A stretch of 5,762 bases of DNA, from contig JBBQXP010000135.1 of assembly GCA_038209555.1 (NCBI GenBank), positions 1-5,762 on the forward strand. The letters are read 5' to 3'. Each line of letters begins with the position of its first letter. Position 1 is the stretch's first letter. Source of the DNA: DASQGA01 sp038209555. GTDB lineage: Bacteria; Actinomycetota; Thermoleophilia; Gaiellales; Gaiellaceae. The notes under the pieces are model-generated. The model ran no database searches, was not told the DNA's origin, and saw nothing but the letters and a program-made list of their open reading frames with translations. Both the position numbers and the translations under genes were made by a program. Below are positions 1 to 5,762 of this stretch, piece by piece.

Positions 1-711
1 CGCGATTTCCTCATGGGTGCAGACACTGCCGGCCGCGACGTCTTCGTGCGGGTGCTCTACGGTGCGCAAACCTCTCTCGAGGTCTCGCTCGGCGCGACCG
101 GGATTGCTGTCGTTATCGGCATCGTCCTGGGCCTGCTCGCCGGGTATTTCGGCGGCATCGTCGACACGATCATCTCGCGCGGCGTCGACATCATCCTCTC
201 GGTGCCGGCGCTCCTCTTCGCGATCGGCATCGTCGCGGTCTGCTCCACCTCGGCCCAGGGATGCCTCGGTGGGCTCGTGAAGCCGGGCCTCACGCTCATC
301 ATCTTCGTGATCTCGCTCTTCACGTGGCCCTACATCGCCAGGATCGTGCGCGGCAACACGCTCTCGCTCCGTGAGCGGGAGTTCATCGAGGCGAGCCGCT
401 CGCTGGGGGCAAGCCACACCCGGATCATGTTCCGGGAGGTGCTGCCGAACCTCGTCGCGCCCATCATCGTCTACGCGACGCTCCTCATCCCGCAGAACGT
501 CCTCTTCGAGGCCGCGCTCTCGTTCCTCGGCCTCGGGGTTCCCCAGAGCATCCCCTCGTGGGGCCGCATGATCTCGGACGCCGCCCGCGTCTTCGAGGTC
601 GCCTGGTGGCTCATGGTCTTCCCAGGCCTCTTCCTGATCGCCACGACGCTCGCGTTCAACCTGTTCGGCGACGGCCTCCGCGACGCGCTCGATCCGCGCA
701 GCGGCCGGTAA
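1..711 (+). CDS. ABC transporter permease, DppC/OppC type (5' partial)
   Basis: Inner-membrane permease of a peptide-type ABC importer; it pairs with a DppB-type permease to form the translocation pore. The reading frame is open from base 1, so the start and the N-terminal OppC_N segment lie upstream; 236 residues remain, ending at TAA 709-711. The visible part begins with the family hallmark GADTAGRDVFVRVLYGAQTS (residues 6-25 counted from base 1). Hydrophobic segments follow at about 32-49, 63-80, 97-116, 153-176 and 201-223. The cytoplasmic EAA coupling loop, which docks on the ATPases, is at about 127-150 (EFIEASRSLGA...REVLPN). The end (LFGDGLRDALDPR) is typical of DppC. Two cysteines, 81 and 88, lie in the loop after the second visible helix and could form a disulfide if that loop is external. 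The gene sits upstream of the binding-protein gene rather than after the DppB-type gene. Family assignment is firm; substrate is unknown. Confidence 0.95.
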   Translation, partial: RDFLMGADTAGRDVFVRVLYGAQTSLEVSLGATGIAVVIGIVLGLLAGYFGGIVDTIISRGVDIILSVPALLFAIGIVAVCSTSAQGCLGGLVKPGLTLIIFVISLFTWPYIARIVRGNTLSLREREFIEASRSLGASHTRIMFREVLPNLVAPIIVYATLLIPQNVLFEAALSFLGLGVPQSIPSWGRMISDAARVFEVAWWLMVFPGLFLIATTLAFNLFGDGLRDALDPRSGR

Positions 712-878
712 TCGTTAGCGCGTCCTCATAATCATCCGATACGAGCCGCTTCTAACTTCGGGGCGGCATGGTCGTCTCTTGTCCTCGGATGGTTCCGTTT
801 CCGCGACTGCCGTCCTCGTGCGGCTTGAAAGGAAGGGTGAAGGCCGTTCGAACTCTGACGAACTGTTCCGGCATCGAA
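712..878 (+). other. Non-coding leader between permease and binding-protein genes
   Basis: A 167-base spacer before the binding-protein gene. The binding-protein frame stays open back to 756 and contains an ATG at 768, but its codons there are much less G/C-ending than in the gene and encode nothing like a signal peptide, so I read it as untranslated. A CATAAT word at 727-732 resembles a -10 box but has no -35 partner at normal spacing. TTGAAA at 825-830 resembles a -35 box but has no good -10 partner. A separate promoter for the binding protein is plausible here but is not shown by the sequence. No strong stem-loop is visible. Confidence 0.5.
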
Positions 879-2756
879 ATGGGAGAGAGAAAATTGCCAC
901 GTAGACGATTTGCACTGATTGCGCTTCTCGCGCTCGTCCTAGCGCTCGTAGCTTCGGCGTGCGGCGGCGGGAACGACGAGGGAACAAGCGGTGGTGGTTC
1001 GACCGACACCGGCCAGGGCGGCGCGGTGACCAAGGGCGGGATCTACCGCATGGCGGGATCGTCGTACGAGTTCACCGGGGGCTTTGACCCGACCGGAGAA
1101 TATCTCGGGACGGCATTCGGTCTTTACTCGAACCTCCTGCTCCGAACCCTCGTGGGCTACAAGCACGTGAGCGGCGCGGCCGGGAACGAGATCGTCCCAG
1201 ACCTCGCCACCGACGCGGGGGAACTCTCGGAAGACGGACTCACGTACACGTTCACGCTGAAGGACGGTGTGATGTTCGGTCCTCCGGTCAGCCGCCCGAT
1301 CACCTCCAAGGACATCGCGTATGCCTTCGAGCGGATCGGCACCGAGGCTCTGGTGGCCCAGTACGGCTTTTACTACACCGTCATCAAGGGCATGGCCGAG
1401 TTCACAGCCGGCGACGCCAAGACGATCTCGGGCATCGAGACGCCCGACGACAAGACGATCAAGTTCACGCTGACGCAGCCGACCGGGGACTTCCTCTACC
1501 GGCTGGCAATGCCTGCCGCCGCTCCGATGCCACCGGAGGTCGGGAAGTGCTTCAAGAAGGCCGGCGAGTACGGCCGCACCGTGGTGTCTTCGGGCCCGTA
1601 CATGATCAAGGGCTCTGACAAGGCCGACGCATCGAGCTGCCAGACGTTGAAGCCGTTCTCGGGCTTCGACCCGACGCGGGATCTCTCGTTCGTGCGAAAC
1701 CCCGACTACGACCAGGCCACGGACGACACCCGCGAGAACAACGTCGACGGGTTCGACTACAGCCTGAACACGAATATCAAGGACATCTTCAACAAGATCG
1801 AGGCCGGCGAGCTCGACGGTGAGATCGAGGCCGAGCCAGCGGAGGTCCTGCGCAAGTACTCGACTACCTCGGACCTCAAGGACCGGCTCAAGATCGGTGC
1901 CGGCGACCGCACCTGGTACATCACGATGAACCTGACGCAGCCGCCATTCGACGACATCCACGTCCGCAAGGCCCTGAACTGGGTCATGGACAAGGCCGGC
2001 TTCCAGCGCGCCTGGGGCGGTCCGACCAAGGGCGCCATCGCCAACCACATCGTCCCCGACACGATGTTCAACGGGGATCTCGACGACTACGCGCCGTACG
2101 GAACCGAGAATGACGCGGGCGACGTCGATAAGGCCAAGGAGGAGATGAAGCAGTCCAAGTACGACACGAACCAGGACGGGATGTGCGACGCTCCGGAGTG
2201 CTCCGGCGTCCTGTTCGTCAACCGCAACACACCTCCCTGGACCGACATGGAGCCGATCATCGAGCAGGGTGCTGCCAAGGTCGGCATCAAGCTGAACACG
2301 CGTGAGTTCGAAGACGCGTACCCGGTCATCCAGGACACGGGCAAGAAGGTCCCCGTCTCGGCCGTGCCAGGCTGGGGAAAGGACTACGCGGATCCGTCCA
2401 CGTTCATGGTGCTCTTCGACAGCCGGTCGATCCTTCCGCAGGGGAACGTGAACTACTCCCTCGTAGGCCTGACGCCGGAACTGGCGAAGAAGGACAAGAT
2501 CGAGGGAACGCTCACGGATATCCCGAGCATCGACGCCGACATCGACAAGTGCAACGTGCTCTTGGACGCTGAGCGGCTCACCTGCTGGGAGGACATGGAC
2601 AAGAACCTCATGGAGAACATCGTCCCATGGGTGCCGTATCTCGACGCGACCAATGTCGACACGATCGGGCCCGCCGTGTCGAAGTACGAGTACGACCAGT
2701 TCTCCGGCACCACGGCCTACTCGAGGGTCGCGGTCGACGTGTCGAAGCAGAAGTAA
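879..2756 (+). CDS. Peptide ABC transporter substrate-binding lipoprotein (SBP family 5)
   Basis: Membrane-anchored extracellular receptor (SBP_bac_5 / DppA-OppA family) that hands ligand to the permeases. From ATG 879 it is 625 residues, longer than the usual 500-550. It starts with a lipoprotein signal peptide: a basic n-region with RRR at 8-10, a hydrophobic core at 11-25, and a lipobox ending at Cys28. A Gly/Ser/Asp-rich linker (29-48) follows. Family blocks are FGLYSNLLLRTLVGY (80-94), the region around DGVMFGPP...ITSKDIAYAFER (129-152), and IVPWVPY (581-587). Six mature cysteines fall in three nearby pairs (224/254, 436/440, 558/569), which suggests disulfides. D429-x-N431-x-D433-G-x-C436-D437 resembles a calcium-binding loop. 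Start choice: ATG 879 has little Shine-Dalgarno upstream, whereas TTG 894 is preceded by GGGAGAGAG (881-889) at good spacing and would give a protein five residues shorter with the same signal peptide. Codon use matches the neighbouring genes. Family is firm; the ligand is not determinable. Confidence 0.95.
   Translation: MGERKLPRRRFALIALLALVLALVASACGGGNDEGTSGGGSTDTGQGGAVTKGGIYRMAGSSYEFTGGFDPTGEYLGTAFGLYSNLLLRTLVGYKHVSGAAGNEIVPDLATDAGELSEDGLTYTFTLKDGVMFGPPVSRPITSKDIAYAFERIGTEALVAQYGFYYTVIKGMAEFTAGDAKTISGIETPDDKTIKFTLTQPTGDFLYRLAMPAAAPMPPEVGKCFKKAGEYGRTVVSSGPYMIKGSDKADASSCQTLKPFSGFDPTRDLSFVRNPDYDQATDDTRENNVDGFDYSLNTNIKDIFNKIEAGELDGEIEAEPAEVLRKYSTTSDLKDRLKIGAGDRTWYITMNLTQPPFDDIHVRKALNWVMDKAGFQRAWGGPTKGAIANHIVPDTMFNGDLDDYAPYGTENDAGDVDKAKEEMKQSKYDTNQDGMCDAPECSGVLFVNRNTPPWTDMEPIIEQGAAKVGIKLNTREFEDAYPVIQDTGKKVPVSAVPGWGKDYADPSTFMVLFDSRSILPQGNVNYSLVGLTPELAKKDKIEGTLTDIPSIDADIDKCNVLLDAERLTCWEDMDKNLMENIVPWVPYLDATNVDTIGPAVSKYEYDQFSGTTAYSRVAVDVSKQK
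881..889 (+). promoter_or_regulatory. Shine-Dalgarno-like GGGAGAGAG that may set a TTG start at 894
   Basis: This purine run lies inside the reading frame that begins at ATG 879. Its GGAG core (882-885) is 8 bases before the in-frame TTG at 894, whereas only CCGGCATCGAA precedes ATG 879. The TTG start would give a compact signal peptide beginning MPRRRFALIALL. Start selection here is inference; either start leaves the mature lipoprotein unchanged. Confidence 0.45.
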
Positions 2757-2780
2757 CGACTCGGTAGTAGGAAACGTCAT

Positions 2781-2812
2781 GGAGAGTCGCCCCGTTCATG
2801 GGGCGACTCTCC
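2781..2812 (+). terminator. Perfect 13-bp stem-loop after the binding-protein gene (terminator, attenuator or mRNA stabiliser)
   Basis: The arms GGAGAGTCGCCCC (2781-2793) and GGGGCGACTCTCC (2800-2812) are exact inverse complements around a 6-base loop, GTTCAT. The stem begins 24 bases after the binding-protein stop codon and ends 64 bases before the DppB-type start. No run of T follows (the next bases are CTGGCTCTCAGG), so it is not a textbook intrinsic terminator. In binding-protein transporter operons such as mal, a structure at this position leaves more binding-protein mRNA than permease mRNA, through partial termination or 3' end protection. That role here is inference from position; the inverted repeat itself is directly visible. 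Confidence 0.6.
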
Positions 2813-2866
2813 CTGGCTCTCAGGTTAGACTTCCGGTGCGTTTCGTGGTCAACGCCGACTGGGAAC

Positions 2867-2873
2867 GGAGGAG
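2867..2873 (+). promoter_or_regulatory. Ribosome binding site for the DppB-type permease
   Basis: GGAGGAG lies just before ATG 2877. The GGAGG core ends five bases before the start codon, and this supports the chosen start. Confidence 0.8.
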
Positions 2874-2876
2874 CTG

Positions 2877-3842
2877 ATGGGGCGCTACGTGATCCGACGA
2901 ATGCTCTGGGTTGTCCTCGTCGTCCTTGTGGTCACCATGATCACGTTCGTCATCTTCTACGTGATGCCGCCGAGCGACCCGGCCACGCGGTTCGCCGGCA
3001 AGCAGCCCACTCCCGCCCTCGTCGCTCAAGTCAAGGAACAGCTAGGCCTCGACAAGCCCGTCTACCAGCAGTACGGCCTGTTCGTGAAGCGGCTCTTCCT
3101 CGGCGACGAGTACGGCTGGCCCGGGCTCGGGTTCAATTACGACGGCCGGGTGTCCGTCCGCGACGAGATGTTCAGGCGCGCGCCGATCTCGTTCCAGCTC
3201 GCCGCCGGAGCGGCCATCATCTGGCTCGTCATGGGCATCTCGATCGGGATCGTGTCGGCGCTGAAGCGCCGGACGTTCCTCGACCGCTTCGCAATGGGCT
3301 TCGCGCTCTTCGGAGTCTCGGCGCCCGTGTTCTGGCTCGGCCTCATGGGCCTCTTCATCTTCTGGCAGAAGTTCGGGCTTTTGCCTGGGACGGGCTACTC
3401 GCCGTTCCGCGACAACCCCTGGGAATGGTTTTTGCACATGATCATGCCCTGGACCGTCCTGGCCCTTCTTTACGCGGCCTATTACGCACGAATGGTGCGT
3501 GGAAACCTGATCGAGACCATGGGTGAGGACTACATCCGCACGGCGCGGGCGAAAGGCCTCTCCGAGAGCAAGGTCGTAGGCAAGCACGGCCTTCGCGCGA
3601 GCCTGACTCCCGTCGTGACGCTCTTCGGCATCGATCTGGCGCTCCTCCTCGGCGGTGCGATCATCACCGAGACCGTCTTCAACCTCCCCGGAATCGGCTC
3701 CTGGGTGATCCAGTCCACCGTCCGCGGCGACCTGCCGGCGGTGCTCGGGGTCACGGTTCTGGCGTCCTTCCTGGTGGCGTTCCTGAGCCTCTGCGTCGAC
3801 ATCGTCTACGCATGGCTCGACCCGCGCGTCCGTTACTCGTAG
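2877..3842 (+). CDS. ABC transporter permease, DppB/OppB type
   Basis: Inner-membrane permease that forms the pore with a DppC-type partner. The 321-residue length is normal for the family. The start ATG has a strong GGAGG upstream, and the protein opens with the typical MGRYVIRRML before the first membrane helix. Six hydrophobic segments lie at about 9-30, 104-128, 138-163, 187-205, 246-266 and 285-312. The large loop between helices 1 and 2 includes the conserved QLGLDKPVYQQY (55-66). The ATPase-coupling EAA loop is at about 216-245 (GEDYIRTARAKGL followed by GLRASLTP). The conserved ETVFNLPGIG (265-274) and the ending YAWLDPRVRYS are DppB hallmarks. It lies 26 bases upstream of the DppD-type ATPase gene and is probably co-transcribed with it. 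Family is firm; substrate is unknown. Confidence 0.97.
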   Translation: MGRYVIRRMLWVVLVVLVVTMITFVIFYVMPPSDPATRFAGKQPTPALVAQVKEQLGLDKPVYQQYGLFVKRLFLGDEYGWPGLGFNYDGRVSVRDEMFRRAPISFQLAAGAAIIWLVMGISIGIVSALKRRTFLDRFAMGFALFGVSAPVFWLGLMGLFIFWQKFGLLPGTGYSPFRDNPWEWFLHMIMPWTVLALLYAAYYARMVRGNLIETMGEDYIRTARAKGLSESKVVGKHGLRASLTPVVTLFGIDLALLLGGAIITETVFNLPGIGSWVIQSTVRGDLPAVLGVTVLASFLVAFLSLCVDIVYAWLDPRVRYS

Positions 3843-3860
3843 ACTTCCCGCTTCCCGACT

Positions 3861-3866
3861 GAGGAG
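3861..3866 (+). promoter_or_regulatory. Ribosome binding site for the DppD-type ATPase
   Basis: GAGGAG sits two bases before ATG 3869, somewhat closer than ideal. No other in-frame start lies nearby before the ATPase domain begins, so ATG 3869 is retained. Confidence 0.6.
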
Positions 3867-3868
3867 AT

Positions 3869-4891
<1,023 letters not shown>

Positions 4892-4914
4892 GCGTCCCTC
4901 GCCTCCGGCTCGCT

Positions 4915-4945
4915 CCCGCGGGGGAAACCATGTTTCCCCCGCGGG
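4915..4945 (+). repeat. Perfect 14-bp stem-loop downstream of the DppD-type gene
   Basis: CCCGCGGGGGAAAC (4915-4928) and GTTTCCCCCGCGGG (4932-4945) are exact inverse complements around the 3-base loop CAT. The stem is very GC-rich and would be extremely stable in RNA. It starts 23 bases after the DppD-type stop. The following bases are CCCCCTTCTTTG, only weakly T-rich, so a terminator role is possible but not typical. It could reduce expression of the DppF-type gene relative to upstream genes, or be part of a dispersed palindromic repeat. Confidence 0.75.
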
Positions 4946-4962
4946 CCCCCTTCTTTGACCCG

Positions 4963-4988
4963 GTGGAGGAACCTCCCGGTTCCCCCAC
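4963..4988 (+). repeat. Second stem-loop in the ATPase spacer (11 bp, one mismatch)
   Basis: GTGGAGGAACC (4963-4973) pairs with GGTTCCCCCAC (4978-4988), with a single A-C mismatch (4967/4984), across the 4-base loop TCCC. It lies 17 bases after the first stem-loop and 12 bases before the third, so the three appear as a cluster rather than isolated chance palindromes. Confidence 0.6.
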
Positions 4989-5000
4989 ACCCCTTCCACT

Positions 5001-5031
5001 CGCTCATAGGCCAAAGGCCGGCCTATGAGCG
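5001..5031 (+). promoter_or_regulatory. 12-bp stem-loop that encloses the DppF-type start codon
   Basis: CGCTCATAGGCC (5001-5012) and GGCCTATGAGCG (5020-5031) are exact inverse complements around the 7-base loop AAAGGCC. The start codon ATG 5025-5027 is in the right arm. The only Shine-Dalgarno-like bases, AAAGG (5013-5017), are mostly in the loop. In RNA this would expose the ribosome site but pair the start codon, which suggests reduced or coupled translation. The structure is visible; the regulatory effect is inference. Confidence 0.6.
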
Positions 5032-5762
5032 TCTCGACGCCAGCCTCCGTCGGCTCGGACTCCCCTCCCGCCGAGGGCGCCCTCGTCTCCGTTCGCAACC
5101 TGAAGAAGTACTTTCCGATCACGCGCGGGATCATCTTCCAACGCGAAGTGGGCCGGGTGCAGGCTGTCGACGACATCTCCTTCGACATCTATCCCGGAGA
5201 GACACTCGGCCTGGTCGGCGAGTCGGGCTGCGGGAAGTCGACGACCGCCCGCCTCGTCATGAAGCTCCTCGACGCCACCGCCGGCTCGGTCACGTTCGAG
5301 GGCACAGACATTACGAAGCTCTCGCAGCGGAAGATGCGGCCGTACCGCCGCCAGATGCAGATGGTCTTCCAGGACCCGTACGCCTCGCTCAACCCGCGCC
5401 AGACGGTCGGCCAGATCATCGGGGCGCCCTTCTCGATCCACAAGACGGAGGGCGACACGAAGCGCCGCGTCCGTGAGCTCATGGACCGCACCGGGCTGAA
5501 CCCCGAGCACTACAATCGCTATTCGCACGAGTTCTCGGGTGGCCAGCGCCAGCGCATCGGGGTCGCGAGGGCGCTCGCACTCTCCCCGAAGCTGATCGTG
5601 TGCGACGAGCCCGTGTCGGCGCTCGACGTCTCGATCCAGGCGCAGATCCTGAACCTCCTCGAGGGCCTCCAGGAGGACTTCAACCTCACGTATCTCTTCA
5701 TCTCGCACGACCTCGGAGTCGTTCGCCACGTCTCCGACCGGATCGCGGTCATGTACCTCGGG
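5025..5762 (+). CDS. Peptide ABC transporter ATP-binding protein, DppF/OppF type (3' partial)
   Basis: Second cytoplasmic ATPase of the importer, partner of the DppD-type subunit. 246 residues are present and the frame remains open at the window edge; the missing part should be the end of the nucleotide-binding domain and the C-terminal oligo_HPY extension. ATG 5025 is the only early start, because an in-frame TAG occurs at 5007-5009. A 20-residue Ser/Pro-rich lead precedes the domain, which begins LVSVRNLKKYFPI (20-32). Motifs: Walker A GESGCGKST (65-73), Q-loop Gln116 (VFQDP) followed by the canonical SLNPR (121-125), signature FSGGQRQR (170-177), Walker B LIVCDE (190-195), D-loop SALD (198-201) and switch His228 (ISHD). 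The GCGKST, SLNPR and GGQRQR forms distinguish it as DppF/OppF rather than DppD/OppD. Its start codon lies inside a stem-loop, unusual for a subunit needed in equal amount with its partner. Confidence 0.95.
   Translation, partial: MSVSTPASVGSDSPPAEGALVSVRNLKKYFPITRGIIFQREVGRVQAVDDISFDIYPGETLGLVGESGCGKSTTARLVMKLLDATAGSVTFEGTDITKLSQRKMRPYRRQMQMVFQDPYASLNPRQTVGQIIGAPFSIHKTEGDTKRRVRELMDRTGLNPEHYNRYSHEFSGGQRQRIGVARALALSPKLIVCDEPVSALDVSIQAQILNLLEGLQEDFNLTYLFISHDLGVVRHVSDRIAVMYLG

Noticed and set aside
727..732. CATAAT as a -10 promoter element
   Set aside because: No recognisable -35 at 16-18 bases upstream; a single hexamer near-match is not enough to call a promoter.
745..767. GCCGC/GCGGC inverted repeat in the leader as a terminator after the DppC-type gene
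   Set aside because: Only 5 bp with a 13-base loop and no T run; expected by chance in GC-rich DNA.
768..878. N-terminal extension of the binding protein from ATG 768
   Set aside because: It would put 37 polar residues before the signal peptide, and its codons lack the strong G/C-ending bias of the gene.
939..2780. 613-codon open frame on the - strand across the whole binding-protein gene
   Set aside because: It mirrors a GC-rich gene with strong codon bias. The + strand frame has a lipobox and family motifs; the antisense translation is an Arg/Val/Leu-rich low-information protein with no recognisable motif.
2798..3526. 242-codon + strand frame overlapping the DppB-type permease
   Set aside because: Out-of-frame shadow. 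It begins inside the 2781-2812 hairpin and is Arg/Pro-rich, whereas the other frame encodes an unmistakable permease.
4955..5476. 173-codon + strand frame from TTG 4955 overlapping the DppF-type gene start
   Set aside because: Out of frame with the ATPase and Arg/Pro-rich. The Walker A and Q-loop regions are in the frame starting at 5025.

Overview
The window holds most of one peptide/oligopeptide-type ABC importer (Dpp/Opp family), with all genes on the + strand. The DNA is GC-rich with strongly G/C-ending codons. The substrate-binding protein is a long lipoprotein with paired cysteines and a conserved FGxYSNLL...LVGY block. I associate this style with high-GC Actinobacteria, perhaps class Thermoleophilia; that placement is inference from protein style, not from a marker gene.

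Layout: (1) 1-711, the C-terminal 236 residues of a DppC/OppC-type permease whose start lies upstream of the window. (2) 712-878, a non-coding leader with weaker codon bias and no convincing promoter. (3) about 879-2756, a family 5 substrate-binding lipoprotein. (4) 2757-2876, a spacer holding a perfect 13-bp stem-loop, then a good Shine-Dalgarno. (5) 2877-3842, a DppB/OppB-type permease. (6) 3869-4891, a DppD/OppD-type ATPase, closely linked to the permease. (7) 4892-5024, a highly structured spacer with three consecutive inverted repeats. (8) 5025-5762, a DppF/OppF-type ATPase that runs off the right edge.

How they work together: the lipoprotein captures an oligopeptide-like ligand outside the membrane. 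The DppB- and DppC-type permeases form the channel, and the two ATPases form the cytoplasmic motor. All five subunits of a canonical importer are represented, but in the order C-A-B-D-F instead of the usual A-B-C-D-F. The substrate cannot be read from sequence; peptides are the family default, and nickel, sugars or other solutes remain possible.

The genes themselves are ordinary. The most unusual part is the DppD-DppF junction. Related ATPase pairs are usually tightly packed, but here they are separated by 133 bases containing three stem-loops. The last stem-loop buries the DppF-type start codon, and an identical 8-bp word (TGAGCGTC) occurs at the end of one gene and the start of the next, as if a palindromic element had inserted at an ancestral overlapping junction. 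I see no RNA gene, CRISPR array, transposase or new multi-gene system.
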